Shown here: piece by piece, positions 24,204-33,761 of the stretch
Numbering within the stretch: the stretch's first letter is position 1
Layout of the letters: each line of letters starts with the position of its first letter
Assembly (NCBI RefSeq): GCF_022179285.1
Contig: NZ_BPQO01000015.1
Location: 1-64,000 of the forward strand
DNA: 64,000 bases
From: Methylobacterium hispanicum
GTDB taxonomy: Bacteria > Pseudomonadota > Alphaproteobacteria > Rhizobiales > Beijerinckiaceae
Direction of reading: 5' to 3'
The notes under the pieces: generated by a model
What the model saw: the letters and a program-made list of their open reading frames with translations, nothing else
Databases searched by the model: none
What the model was told of the DNA's origin: nothing
Program-made: the position numbers and the translations under genes

Positions 24204-26564
24204 ATGCAGAACCCTCCGCACGCCGCTTCCAGAGCCGACGGGTCCGTCGGGTCCCAGGGTGCCGCCACCTCGATCTCGGCTCGCGCCATGGGGGCCTTGC
24301 GCCCCGACGCGGCCGCCTATCTCGACGGGCTGAACCCCGAGCAGCGCCGCGCCGTCGAGACCACGGAGGGGCCGGTTCTCGTGCTGGCGGGCGCGGGCAC
24401 CGGCAAGACCCGGGTGCTCACCACCCGCATCGCCCACCTCATCGCGACCGGCCGGGCGCGCCCCTACGATATCCTGTCGGTGACCTTCACCAACAAGGCG
24501 GCACGGGAGATGAAGCACCGCATCGGCACGCTGATCGGGCCGGCGGGCGAGGGCATGCCCTGGCTCGGCACCTTCCACGCCATCGGCACCAAGATCTTGC
24601 GCCGCCACGCCGAGCTCGTCGGGCTGAAATCCGACTTCACGATCCTCGGCACCGACGACCAGCTCCGCCTGATGAAGCAGGTCATTCTCGACCAGAACGT
24701 GGACGAGAAGCGCTGGCCCGCGCGCGCGCTCGGCCACGCCATCGACGGCTGGAAGAACCGGGGCCTCTCCCCCGAGCAGGTGCCGGCGGGCGAGGGGCAG
24801 GCCTTCGCCTTCGGCAAGGGGATCGCGCTCTACACCGCCTACCAGGCCCGGCTCGCCACGCTCAACGCCGTCGATTTCGGCGACCTGCTGCTGCTCTGCC
24901 TCAAGCTCTGGCGCGAGAACCCGGACATCCTGCAGACCTACCAGAGCCGGTTCCGCTACATCCTGGTGGACGAGTACCAGGACACCAACGTCGCCCAGTA
25001 CCTCTGGCTGCGGCTGCTGGCGCAGGGCCACCGCAACGTCGCCTGCGTGGGCGACGACGACCAGTCGATCTACGGCTGGCGCGGCGCCGAGGTCGACAAC
25101 ATCCTGCGCTTCGAGCACGACTTCCCGGGCGCCGTGGTGGTGCGGCTGGAACGCAACTACCGCTCGACCGGGCACATCCTCGCGGCCGCCTCGGGGCTCA
25201 TCGCGAAGAACGAGGGGCGGCTCGGCAAGACGCTCCGCACCGACGACGAGCCGGGCGAGCGCGTCACCGTGACAGGCGCCTGGGATTCGGAGGAGGAGGC
25301 GCGCCAGATCGCCGAGGCGATCGAGCGGCTGCAGGGCAGGAAGCACCCGCTCTCCGAGATCGCCGTGCTGGTGCGCATTTCCGCCCAGATGCGCGAGATC
25401 GAGGACCGCTTCGTCCAGCTCGGCCTGCCCTACCGGGTGATCGGCGGCCCGCGCTTCTACGAGCGGGCCGAGATCCGCGACGCGCTGGCCTACCTGCGCG
25501 TCACCGCCAACCCGGCCGACGACCTCGCGTTCGAGCGCATCGTGAACACCCCGAAGCGGGGTTTGGGCGATGCCACGCTCCAGCAGCTCCACGCCTACGC
25601 CCGCGCCGAGCGGGTGCCGCTGCTCCTCGCGGCCCGCCGCCTCTGCGAGACCGACGAATTGAAGCCGCGCGTCCGCTCGACGCTGCGGGCACTGACCGAG
25701 AGCTTCTCGCGCTGGGCCCGCTCCGTCGAGAGCCAGCCCCATTCCGAGGTCGCCCAAACCATCCTGGAGGAGTCCGGCTACACCGAGATGTGGCAGAAGG
25801 ACCGCTCGGCGGACGCGGCCGGGCGCCTGGAGAACCTGAAGGAGTTCGTCCGCTCCATGGAGGAGTTCCCGGATCTGGCGGGCTTCCTGGAGCACGTCTC
25901 GCTGGTGATGGAGGCGTCCGAGGCGGAAGGCGCCGAGCGCGTCTCGCTGATGACGCTCCACGCCGCCAAGGGGCTCGAGTTCGACACCGTGTTCCTGCCC
26001 GGCTGGGAGGACGGCCTGTTCCCGAACCAGCGGGCGCTCGACGAGAGCGGGCGCGCGGGGCTCGAGGAGGAGCGCCGCCTCGCCCATGTCGGGCTGACGC
26101 GCGCCCGCAAGCGCGCCAAGCTGTCCTTCGCGGTCAACCGCCGCATCCACGGGCTGTGGTCCTCGACCATCCCCTCGCGCTTCATCGACGAATTGCCCGA
26201 GAGCGCGGTCGACGTGGTGGAGGCCCCGGCGCATTTCTCGGCGGGCGCCTCGCGCTTCGACCGCAACCCGGCACCCTTCGGGTCCTCCTACGGCACGCCC
26301 GGCTGGCAGCGGGCGCAGGCCGCCACCGGCGGGCGCGGCTTCGGTGCTTCACCCGGCGGGCGCTCCGGCGGTCCCCGCCAGATCGAGGGCGAGCTGGTGG
26401 CGAAATCCACCGGCGGTTCCTCCGCCTTCCAGGGCGGTCAGCGCGTCTTCCACACCAAGTTCGGCCCCGGAACCGTCGCGGGCGTCGACGGCAACAAGCT
26501 CACGGTTGACTTCGACAAGGCCGGCCGGAAGATGGTGCTCGACAGCTTCCTCCAGCCGGGGTGA
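24204..26564 (+). CDS. uvrD: UvrD/PcrA-type superfamily 1 DNA helicase
   Basis: 786 residues, typical for UvrD/PcrA. All SF1A motifs are visible: Q-motif GLNPEQRRAVE, Walker A AGAGTGKTRVLT, VTFTNKAAREMK, Walker B VDEYQDTN, GDDDQSIYGWRGA, ERNYRST, TLHAAKGLEFDTVFLPGWEDG (motif V region) and HVGLTRARKRA. The C-terminal end (VFHTKFGPGTVAGVDGN, then LTVDFDKAGRK) is the Tudor-like domain that binds RNA polymerase in this family. It unwinds DNA 3' to 5' in mismatch and excision repair. ATG 24204 follows GGAGGA. Confidence 0.96.
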   Translation: MQNPPHAASRADGSVGSQGAATSISARAMGALRPDAAAYLDGLNPEQRRAVETTEGPVLVLAGAGTGKTRVLTTRIAHLIATGRARPYDILSVTFTNKAAREMKHRIGTLIGPAGEGMPWLGTFHAIGTKILRRHAELVGLKSDFTILGTDDQLRLMKQVILDQNVDEKRWPARALGHAIDGWKNRGLSPEQVPAGEGQAFAFGKGIALYTAYQARLATLNAVDFGDLLLLCLKLWRENPDILQTYQSRFRYILVDEYQDTNVAQYLWLRLLAQGHRNVACVGDDDQSIYGWRGAEVDNILRFEHDFPGAVVVRLERNYRSTGHILAAASGLIAKNEGRLGKTLRTDDEPGERVTVTGAWDSEEEARQIAEAIERLQGRKHPLSEIAVLVRISAQMREIEDRFVQLGLPYRVIGGPRFYERAEIRDALAYLRVTANPADDLAFERIVNTPKRGLGDATLQQLHAYARAERVPLLLAARRLCETDELKPRVRSTLRALTESFSRWARSVESQPHSEVAQTILEESGYTEMWQKDRSADAAGRLENLKEFVRSMEEFPDLAGFLEHVSLVMEASEAEGAERVSLMTLHAAKGLEFDTVFLPGWEDGLFPNQRALDESGRAGLEEERRLAHVGLTRARKRAKLSFAVNRRIHGLWSSTIPSRFIDELPESAVDVVEAPAHFSAGASRFDRNPAPFGSSYGTPGWQRAQAATGGRGFGASPGGRSGGPRQIEGELVAKSTGGSSAFQGGQRVFHTKFGPGTVAGVDGNKLTVDFDKAGRKMVLDSFLQPG

Positions 26565-26947
26565 GCTGTCCCGCCGGTTCAGGCCCGGACTTTTCAGGGC
26601 GGCAAGGCCGGTCGGAATCGCCTCGCGGCGAGTCAGGATCGAGGGCGTGACGGATGCGGTGTCATCCTGTGTCCACCCCGCGGCGCCAGAGCGCCTGATC
26701 CGACGCCTCCCTCAGTATCGTCTCCGAAATGCAACGCCGGCGCTGAAGCTCGCGCGTCTGCGCCGGCTTGGTGCGGTCGTTGCTTGCCGGATTCGTGCCG
26801 GTTTGCACAGGCATCTGGGGCCAAGATGGAACCCACGAACATGGTCCATCATTGAGGTGCAAGAGGCAAAACAGGTCTGAATAAAAGGTATACGACGACA
26901 GCGCAGTGACAGTTCCAGATTGGCAAGTCCAGGTGGAGTGTTGATCG
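26565..26947. other. Intergenic region upstream of phoH-like gene
   Basis: About 380 bases. The last 100 (near 26850-26945) are AT-richer and contain AATAAAAGGTATACGACG, a plausible promoter region for the phoH-like gene. No gene supported. Confidence 0.5.
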
Positions 26948-27664
26948 ATGAAAAGACGGCGCGCACGACTCGAGCTGGTGGAAGATCGCGGTGCCCGGGT
27001 GCACCGGACCCGGTTCGACGAGGAACGTTGTTTAAGTCCGATCCAACCACTGACCGACCGGCAGGGCGAATATCTCGACGCCCTCGCCAAGCACGCGCAA
27101 GTCATCGTTCTGGGGCCCGCCGGGACGGGCAAGACCTTCATCGCCGGAACCCGAGCCGCCGACCAGCTCCGCCAGCGCCGCATCGCCAAGGTCGTGATCA
27201 CGCGGCCGAACGTGCCCTCGGGCCGCTCGCTCGGCTTCTTCCCCGGCACGCTCGAGGAGAAGATCGCTCCCTGGGTGGCGCCGCTCACGGAGGCCATGAA
27301 GGAGCGGATGGGCCAGGCCGCCTTCGAGATCGCGCTGAAGGCCGGCGACATCGAGATCGTGCCCTTCGAGGTGATGCGCGGGCGCACCTTCAAGAACTGC
27401 CTCGTGATCCTCGACGAGGCGCAGAACACCACCACGGCCGAGATCAAGATGTTCCTCACCCGCATCGGCGACGATTGCCAGGTGATCATCAACGGCGACG
27501 TCTCGCAGACCGACCTGCGCGAGACCTCCGGCCTGCGCACCGTGATCCACCTCGTGAAGAGCCGGATGATGCCGATCCCGGTGGTTGAGTTCACCCGCGA
27601 CGACATCGTCCGCTCCGGCATCTGCGCGGAGTGGGTGAAGGCTTTCGAGGAAACCAATCTCTGA
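26948..27664 (+). CDS. phoH: PhoH-family ATPase
   Basis: 238 residues comprising the PhoH P-loop NTPase domain alone: Walker A GPAGTGKT at 56-63, RPNVPSGRSLGFFPG, and Walker B VILDEAQNTT near 136, then GDVSQTDL. It has no KH, toxin-like PIN or TRAM domain. Family members are linked to phosphate starvation and RNA metabolism, but the activity is not settled. The first 30 residues are basic. An inverted repeat follows the stop codon. Confidence 0.9.
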   Translation: MKRRRARLELVEDRGARVHRTRFDEERCLSPIQPLTDRQGEYLDALAKHAQVIVLGPAGTGKTFIAGTRAADQLRQRRIAKVVITRPNVPSGRSLGFFPGTLEEKIAPWVAPLTEAMKERMGQAAFEIALKAGDIEIVPFEVMRGRTFKNCLVILDEAQNTTTAEIKMFLTRIGDDCQVIINGDVSQTDLRETSGLRTVIHLVKSRMMPIPVVEFTRDDIVRSGICAEWVKAFEETNL

Positions 27665-27674
27665 TTGAAGGGTT

Positions 27675-27710
27675 GGGCACGGCGGACCCCTGCGGAGGTC
27701 CGCCGTGCCC
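27675..27710. terminator. Strong inverted repeat after phoH-like gene
   Basis: A perfect 14-bp stem (27675-27688 with 27697-27710) around an 8-base loop begins ten bases after the phoH-like stop. No T-tract follows, so it may stabilise the mRNA end or act with Rho and not as a classical intrinsic terminator. Confidence 0.5.
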
Positions 27711-27797
27711 GCTCGGGCGCGAGAAACTGCTCCGAACCTCCCGAACGGGAGGATGAACCGGGTGCCGCGCCCGGACATTCGAGACCAGGAATCTCCC

Positions 27798-28058
27798 GTG
27801 AGGAAACTGACCTTCGCCTTCGCCGTCGCCGCCGCGATGGGTGCCGCTGCCCTTGCCGGCCCGGCCTCCGCGGCTCCCGGGATGCCCGCGGGCGTGAGCG
27901 CGCCCGACGCCGTCACCCATGTCCAGATGACGCCGATGGAGCGGCGCATGGAGCGTCGGGCGGTACGCCGTCACATCGAGCGTCGGATGGAGCGCCGCGC
28001 CATGCGTCGACACATGGAGCGCCGGATGATGCGGCGGCACATGATGCGCAACATGTAA
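27798..28058 (+). CDS. Secreted Arg/Met/His-rich repeat peptide
   Basis: 86 residues from GTG 27798. A signal peptide (RKLTFAFAVAAAMGAAALAG then PASA) leads to a short linker and then about 43 residues built from repeats of the form MERR, RRHMERR and RRHIERR. The tail contains 18 or more Arg with Met and His and is very basic. It could bind metal, nucleic acid or the envelope; no family recognised. A UUCG-loop terminator follows 23 bases after the stop, so the transcript ends here. Confidence 0.75.
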   Translation: MRKLTFAFAVAAAMGAAALAGPASAAPGMPAGVSAPDAVTHVQMTPMERRMERRAVRRHIERRMERRAMRRHMERRMMRRHMMRNM

Positions 28059-28080
28059 GCAGCGCGCTCGCGCGTCGGAT

Positions 28081-28103
28081 CGGGGCCCTTCGGGGCCCCG
28101 TTT
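28081..28103 (+). terminator. Intrinsic terminator with UUCG tetraloop
   Basis: A perfect 8-bp GC stem (28081-28088 with 28093-28100) closes a TTCG tetraloop and is followed by TTT. It lies just downstream of the Arg/Met-rich peptide gene. Confidence 0.75.
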
Positions 28104-28226
28104 CCATTCGGGGGCTGGCGGAGCGGCGCCTGTGGATGCAGGCAGATTGCCGCGGCCGCGCGGGATTCCCTTCACGGCCGCCCGCGTGACATGCACGCCG
28201 CATCTCTGGCTTTCCGGGAGACGACC

Positions 28227-28514
28227 ATGCCCCCCTCCAACCGCCTGTTCGACGACTTCGCCCGGATGATGACCGATGCGGCCGGGGCCGCGCAGGGCGT
28301 GCGCCGGGAGGCCGAGACTGTGGTCCGCGCCCAGTTCGAGCGCCTGATCCGCGACATGGACATCGCCTCGCGCGAGGAGGTTGATGTGCTGCGCGACCTC
28401 GTGAGCACGCTGCGCACCCAGAACGATGCGCTGGCCGCCCGCGTCACGGCCCTCGAGGCGAAGCTCGGCGACAAGCCCGGAACGGCCTCCGCGGGCGCGA
28501 GCGAGGGCGTCTGA
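28227..28514 (+). CDS. ubiK: UbiK/BMFP-family accessory factor
   Basis: 95 residues with the BMFP/UbiK pattern: an N-terminal amphipathic segment (RLFDDFARMMTDAAGAAQGV), then a coiled coil (IASREEVDVLRDLVSTL, NDALAARVTALEAKLG). In Escherichia coli UbiK helps the ubiquinone-biosynthesis complex with UbiJ; in other bacteria the family was described as membrane-fusogenic. ATG 28227 after a GGGAG site fits the family. It precedes ybjN-like and proC genes, an order common in Rhizobiales. Confidence 0.88.
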   Translation: MPPSNRLFDDFARMMTDAAGAAQGVRREAETVVRAQFERLIRDMDIASREEVDVLRDLVSTLRTQNDALAARVTALEAKLGDKPGTASAGASEGV

Positions 28515-28804
28515 GCCGAGCGGCCGGGCGCTTCGGCTTTTGCACAGGGAAGCGGAGCTGCCGGTTCCGTTTCCTGTTCACCGGGCGGGCGGCCCGCTTT
28601 GTGTCGCGACTCCCGCCCGGTCTATAGTCGGTCAGGTTCTGATTCGCCCGAGCGCACCGATGACCGCCGACACGTGATCCTTCGCATCATCGCTCAAGAC
28701 CCCGAATGGTCGAGCTTTACTGCGTTGGGGCGCGTTTGGACGCCCGGTTGCTTCACCAACACCATGCCACTGCGGCCAGACCCCGGCCGCCAGTCCGGAT
28801 CGTC

Positions 28805-29314
28805 ATGCCCCAGCTTCACGTCGACATCGAAGACCAGGACCGGATCGAGCACCCGCTCGACGTGGTCGAGCGCCTGGCCTCCCTGCGCGACTGGATCTTC
28901 GACCGGGCGGAGACGGACGAGATGTCCGTCACCAGCCCCGGGCGCTGGACGGACTACCATCTCGCCTTCACCTGGATCGAGGACATGGAGGCGCTGCACG
29001 TCGCCTGCGCGTTCGATCTCAAGGTGCCCGAGCGCCAGCGCGTCGAGGTGTTGCGGCTGATCGCGCTGGTCAACGAGCAGCTCTGGATCGGCCATTTCGA
29101 CCTCTGGTCGAGCGACAACGTGGTGATGTTCCGCCACGCGCTGCTGCTCACGGGCGGCGTCATCCCCACCCATCCGCAATGCGCGACGCTGATGAAGTCG
29201 GCGGTCGATGCCTGCGAGCGCTACTATCAGGCCTTCCAGTTCGTGCTCTGGGCGGGCAAGACGGCCCGCGAGGCCCTCGACGCCGTGCTGTTCGAGACCG
29301 AGGGCGAGGCCTGA
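28805..29314 (+). CDS. YbjN-family protein
   Basis: 169 residues of the YbjN domain, a fold related to type III secretion chaperones. Landmarks are HPLDVVERLASLRDW, YHLAFTWIEDMEALHVACAF, RLIALVNEQLWIGHFDLW and HALLLTGGVIPTHPQCATL. In Escherichia coli YbjN affects motility and stress tolerance; the role here is unknown. ATG 28805 begins the conserved part; longer starts to 28706 are possible. It ends 16 bases before proC, so the two are probably co-transcribed. Confidence 0.88.
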   Translation: MPQLHVDIEDQDRIEHPLDVVERLASLRDWIFDRAETDEMSVTSPGRWTDYHLAFTWIEDMEALHVACAFDLKVPERQRVEVLRLIALVNEQLWIGHFDLWSSDNVVMFRHALLLTGGVIPTHPQCATLMKSAVDACERYYQAFQFVLWAGKTAREALDAVLFETEGEA

Positions 29315-29330
29315 GGATTTTTCGATCACG

Positions 29331-30152
29331 ATGACCGCCATCGGACGCCTGCCCGCCTCTCTCACCCTCGTCGGCGCCGGCAAGATGGGCGGGGCGATGC
29401 TCGCCGGCTGGCTCGAGGCCGGGCTCGACCCGCGCGCCGTCACGATCCTCGATCCGGCCCCCTCCGGTGCAATCGCCGCGCTCTGCGCGGAGCGCGGCAT
29501 CGCGCTCAACCCGGCCGATCCCGCGCTGGCCGCGGTGATGGTGCTCGGCATCAAGCCGCAGGGCCTGGAGGCCGCGGCAGTCGCGCTGTCGCCGCTCGTC
29601 GGCCCCGGCACGCTCGTCCTGTCCATCCTGGCTGGCAAGACCATCGCGGACCTGAAGGCGCGCCTGCCCGGGGCGCGGGCCGTCGTGCGGGCGATGCCGA
29701 ACCTGCCGGCGAGCGTCGGGCGGGGCGCGACCGGGGCGGTGGCGAGCGCCGAGGTTACGGCCGAGCAGCGCGCCGTCGCGGAGGCGCTGCTCTCTGCCGC
29801 GGGGCTCACCGAGTGGCTCGACGCGGAGGCGCAGATCGATGCGGTCACGGCCGTCTCGGGCTCGGGGCCGGCCTACGTCTTCCTGCTGGTCGAGGCGCTG
29901 GCCGAGGCCGGCGTGGCGGCAGGGCTCGCACCCGAGGTCGCGGCCCGGCTCGCCCGCGCGACCGTCACCGGCTCCGGCGCCCTGCTCGAAGCGAGCCCCG
30001 AGGATGCGGCGCAACTGCGCCGGAACGTCACCTCTCCCGGCGGCACCACGGCCGCCGCTCTCGATGTGCTGATGCGCGAGGACGGCCTCGGTCGCCTGAT
30101 GGGCGAGGCCGTCGCGGCAGCCAAGCGCCGCGCGGGCGAGCTGTCGGGCTGA
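29331..30152 (+). CDS. proC: Pyrroline-5-carboxylate reductase
   Basis: 273 residues, normal for ProC. The Rossmann motif VGAGKMGGAMLAGWL is near residue 15, followed by GIKPQGLEA and RAMPNLPASVGRGATG; the C-terminal dimer domain has VSGSGPAYVFLLVEAL and SPGGTTAAALDVL. It reduces pyrroline-5-carboxylate to proline with NAD(P)H, the last step of proline synthesis. A palindromic repeat begins eight bases after the stop. Confidence 0.96.
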   Translation: MTAIGRLPASLTLVGAGKMGGAMLAGWLEAGLDPRAVTILDPAPSGAIAALCAERGIALNPADPALAAVMVLGIKPQGLEAAAVALSPLVGPGTLVLSILAGKTIADLKARLPGARAVVRAMPNLPASVGRGATGAVASAEVTAEQRAVAEALLSAAGLTEWLDAEAQIDAVTAVSGSGPAYVFLLVEALAEAGVAAGLAPEVAARLARATVTGSGALLEASPEDAAQLRRNVTSPGGTTAAALDVLMREDGLGRLMGEAVAAAKRRAGELSG

Positions 30153-30160
30153 TCCACGCG

Positions 30161-30340
30161 CCCTCCCTCCCCCTTCTGCGGGGGAGGGTGGCCCCTGCGT
30201 TAGCAGGGGTCGGGAGAGGGGAACCCGGCGAACGGAAAAGGTGGGGCCTTCATGCAGGGCACGGCTCAATCCTGAAGCTGGGGTCCCCTCACCCGTCACC
30301 CTTCGGGTGCCACCCTCCCCCGCAAAGGGGGGAGGGAGCG
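30161..30340. repeat. Palindromic intergenic repeat R1, complete copy
   Basis: Left and right ends are inverted C/G-rich arms (CCCTCCCTCCCCCTTCTGCG with its mirror near 30311-30338). Inner words GCCCCTGCG, GCAGGGGTCGGGA and CTTCATGCAGGGC recur in the copy at 43549-43749. It lies between proC and the small acidic protein genes on the other strand. Confidence 0.8.
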
Positions 30341-30382
30341 GCGCGCAGGCTGGCCCGGATCGGAGAGCCCCCGAAAACGCCC

Positions 30383-30532
30383 TCAGCTTCCGCCCGGGTC
30401 CGTCTCGTCGCGCTGCGTGGCGCCGCCCTTCGGGCCGGCGCCCGGGTGCCCGTCCGTCTTCTCGTTCGGGTCCTTCACCGCGTCCGGGGCGATGTTGGCG
30501 GGCTTGTCGTCGGACTTCTTCTCGTCGCTCAT
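30383..30532 (-). CDS. Small hydrophilic protein, third of coupled trio
   Basis: 49 residues, almost all polar (MSDEKKSDDKPANIAPDAV, DPNEKTDGHPGAGPK), predicted to be disordered. No known domain. Its ATG overlaps the stop of the preceding gene as ATGA, which supports it as a real coupled gene. Confidence 0.6.
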   Translation of the reverse strand: MSDEKKSDDKPANIAPDAVKDPNEKTDGHPGAGPKGGATQRDETDPGGS

Positions 30533-30834
30533 GCGCCCTCCTCGCGCTCGGGCTTGCTCAGGCCGCCGGCGACCTTGCGGTCGGCGTCGGGGCCCCGTGC
30601 GGGCTTCTGGTCGGAATGGCCGCCGGACGAGCCGCCGAGCGCCGGCGGGGATTGGCCGGCCGCGCCCGCCTCCCAGCCGGCGTTGCGCTCGGCGTCGCTG
30701 CGCCCGCCCGCATCCATGTCGGTGATCGCGGCCTGATCCCCGGTCTGGCGACCTCCGCCCGCCGGGCTCGAGCCGGGCGTGCCGACATCGTCGTCGGGCT
30801 TGCGGGTGACGGTCTCGGGTTCGCGCGGACTCAT
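30529..30834 (-). CDS. Small hydrophilic protein, second of coupled trio
   Basis: 101 residues rich in Gly, Asp, Arg and Pro (MSPREPETVTRKPDDDVGTP, GGRSDAERNAGWEAGAAGQ), with no hydrophobic core, so probably disordered. Its ATG shares one base with the stop of the first gene (TGATG) and its stop overlaps the third gene. Such stress-type hydrophilic proteins are frequent in Methylobacterium-like genomes; the function is unknown. Confidence 0.6.
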   Translation of the reverse strand: MSPREPETVTRKPDDDVGTPGSSPAGGGRQTGDQAAITDMDAGGRSDAERNAGWEAGAAGQSPPALGGSSGGHSDQKPARGPDADRKVAGGLSKPEREEGA

Positions 30835-31160
30835 CAGCGCTTCCCGTCGTCCTGGCCGACCGCGGCGGTCGCCCGCTCGATCGCCTCCTCGGCGGCCCCC
30901 TTCGATCCCTCGCCGCGCAGGCGGGCGAGGTTCTCGGGAGGCGTCTCGGCCTCGGTCGCGTCGGTGGCGTCCTCACCCGGCGTGCCGGAGGCGATGCGGG
31001 CGGTCTCGGCCTGCCCTTGCGGGTCGCGCTTCAGATCGCCTTGCGTCCGCTGCGGCACGCCGAGGTCGCGGGGCGAATCCTGCCCGAGATCCTGGCCGTT
31101 GCGGTCGGCGTAGGCGTCGAAATCCTTGAGCGTCGGGCGCTCGCTGTTGCCTGCTGTCAT
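30834..31160 (-). CDS. Small acidic hydrophilic protein, first of coupled trio
   Basis: 108 residues, acidic (TLKDFDAYADRNGQDLGQDS, ATDATEAETPPENLARLRGE), low in hydrophobics and probably disordered. It heads a three-gene unit. About 86 bases separate it from the upstream end of cysK, which runs in the same direction, so it may have its own promoter or be read from cysK. No family recognised. Confidence 0.65.
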   Translation of the reverse strand: MTAGNSERPTLKDFDAYADRNGQDLGQDSPRDLGVPQRTQGDLKRDPQGQAETARIASGTPGEDATDATEAETPPENLARLRGEGSKGAAEEAIERATAAVGQDDGKR

Positions 31161-31246
31161 GGCGGCTCCTCTCTGTCGCCTGACAACAGATGCCGCGCAG
31201 CGAGGTTGCGTCCGCGGCGGCAGGCCGCCGCGGACGCGTGTCGGCT

Positions 31247-32230
<984 letters not shown>

Positions 32231-32599
32231 TGCGATCTCCCTTTCGTCGAACCGTCTCGGACGCGGGCGCGCCGGATCTCGTCCCCGGGCTGCCCGCCGT
32301 GAGGGCAGGCGATATCGCGTCACCTCGCCTCGGGCAATCGGGCTAACTTGAGGATTCGACAAATCTTTTCCCTGCCGCGGCGAGATCTCGCGGTCAGGGG
32401 AAGAGTATCGCTGCGCGCGCGGTTGGACTTGGAAGTTCGTTCTCTTGTGCCCGGGTGGTCCCGGTTCGCACGCGGTCGCCGTCGATATGCGGCCGACAGG
32501 ATCCGGAGGCCGTTGGGACACCGGGCGAGGAGGGGAGGTCCCTCCGCGCTGCGAAGGGCCGATCGGCCCCGGGAGGGGGCAATCGCCGCGGTAATCGCC
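32231..32599. other. Intergenic region upstream of cysK
   Basis: About 370 bases without a supported gene. A slightly AT-richer patch lies near 32340-32375 (TTGAGGATTCGACAAATCTT). It probably carries the cysK promoter. No riboswitch or terminator fold was recognised. Confidence 0.45.
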
Positions 32600-32782
32600 T
32601 CAGGCGGCCAGGCGCGCCGCGAGCAGGATAAGCGTCGCCGCGAACGGGGCGGCGGCGGCGAGCCAGAGGGCGCCGGGATGCGAGCTGCGGGGCGCGACGA
32701 AGCGGGGATCGCGCGGCGCGCCCGCCCGCAGGGGAGCTTGGCCCCCGAGGCCGATCCTGCCAGCCGAGATCCTGCCAGCCAT
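32600..32782 (-). CDS. Possible small membrane protein
   Basis: 60 residues with a basic N-terminus and one C-terminal hydrophobic segment (LWLAAAAPFAATLILLAARL), which would be a single tail-anchored helix. No homologue recognised. Upstream ribosome site is weak. It may be a small membrane protein gene or chance coding in GC-rich DNA. Confidence 0.4.
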   Translation of the reverse strand: MAGRISAGRIGLGGQAPLRAGAPRDPRFVAPRSSHPGALWLAAAAPFAATLILLAARLAA

Positions 32783-32884
32783 CTACGCCGCTCCACCCGT
32801 GGACAACGGGCGGGAGAAGGCGCCCCCACCGGTCAACGGGGGCTGAATCGGGCCGGGCGAGCCGGCCGCATGGTCAGCGAAGGG

Positions 32885-33394
32885 TTAAAGCGCCCGGTCG
32901 AAGCGCAGCTCGCCGTTCGGGCTCTTCAGGACGAGCTGCGAGCCGACCAGATCCCACTGGGCCGCGGTGCGCAGCGCCACGAAGAAGGCCTGCTCGGTGG
33001 CGGCCAGCCCCTTGTCGCAGGGCTTCTTGGTCAGCGCGAGCGGGCCGACCGCGAGGTGCTGGTCGCGCAGCGGGAAGGCGGTGGCCGCGAAGGTGTTGCA
33101 GCCGCCGTAGCCGCGGGCGCGGTACTGCTTGTCGATGATGAAGCTCGGCCGGTCACCGCCCGCGAAGGGCTTGCCGTTGATGCTCACCGCGGTCCAGGTC
33201 GAGTCGAGCGGAAAGATCTTCTCGGTCTGCTTCGTCGGGGGCACGTATTGCGGCTTCTTCTCCTCGCCGCCCGGCGTGCGGTTGGCGCGGCCGAAGCCGG
33301 AGATGTTCGGGCTCTGCGCCCCGGCCTCGATCGCCGTCGCCATGTCGGCGGCCAGAACCGCGCAGGCCAGCGCGGCGATCCGGATCGTTCTCAT
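32885..33394 (-). CDS. Secreted META-domain (HslJ-like) protein
   Basis: 169 residues. A signal peptide (RTIRIAALACAVLAADMATA) is followed by a linker and a META domain: LDSTWTAVSINGKPFAGGDRP, ARGYGGCNTFAATAF, LTKKPCDKGLAATEQAFF. META domains occur in HslJ-type periplasmic or lipoproteins linked to stress and novobiocin tolerance. The two cysteines in GGCN and KPCD are a conserved pair. Single gene, pointing left. Confidence 0.85.
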   Translation of the reverse strand: MRTIRIAALACAVLAADMATAIEAGAQSPNISGFGRANRTPGGEEKKPQYVPPTKQTEKIFPLDSTWTAVSINGKPFAGGDRPSFIIDKQYRARGYGGCNTFAATAFPLRDQHLAVGPLALTKKPCDKGLAATEQAFFVALRTAAQWDLVGSQLVLKSPNGELRFDRAL

Positions 33395-33761
33395 CGTTCA
33401 CGCCCCTCTTGCTCGGCCGCCTGCCCGCCTGCATCGGCGGTACGGGCCGAGCCGCACGTGGTTTCGCCAAGTGGTTCGCCAAGCGGGCCGCGCGGGCCCG
33501 CCGCACGCCTTGCCTTGTCCGGGGATCGGACGCCGGCGGTGACCGGTTCGGATTCGGGACGTGCACCAGCGCCAATCCGATAGGATTTCAGCACAATTAT
33601 GGTCAAGGCGCGCCGGAGCCGGGGCGGGGCGCCATCCCCCGGGATCGACGGGCCCGGATCCGTCCCCCTCTCGCGCTCTGCGGAACCGAACGCCGCCGCA
33701 TCGGCGTTGTCCCGCGTGCAGGCACCCGGCACGGCGCCGGGATCGAGGCGGAGGACGAGCC
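33395..33761. other. Divergent intergenic region
   Basis: About 365 bases between the META-domain gene and the XRE regulator. TTCGCCAAG occurs twice (near 33463 and 33474). An AT-richer patch AGGATTTCAGCACAATTATG near 33582-33601 could be a promoter. No gene supported. Confidence 0.45.

Noticed and set aside
27675..27710. Classical intrinsic terminator after the phoH-like gene
   Set aside because: The stem is strong but neither strand has a T-tract after it, so it is listed only as a possible mRNA-end structure.
30161..30340. R1 repeat as a CRISPR array
   Set aside because: It is one palindromic element, without regularly spaced identical repeats or unique spacers, and no cas gene is near.
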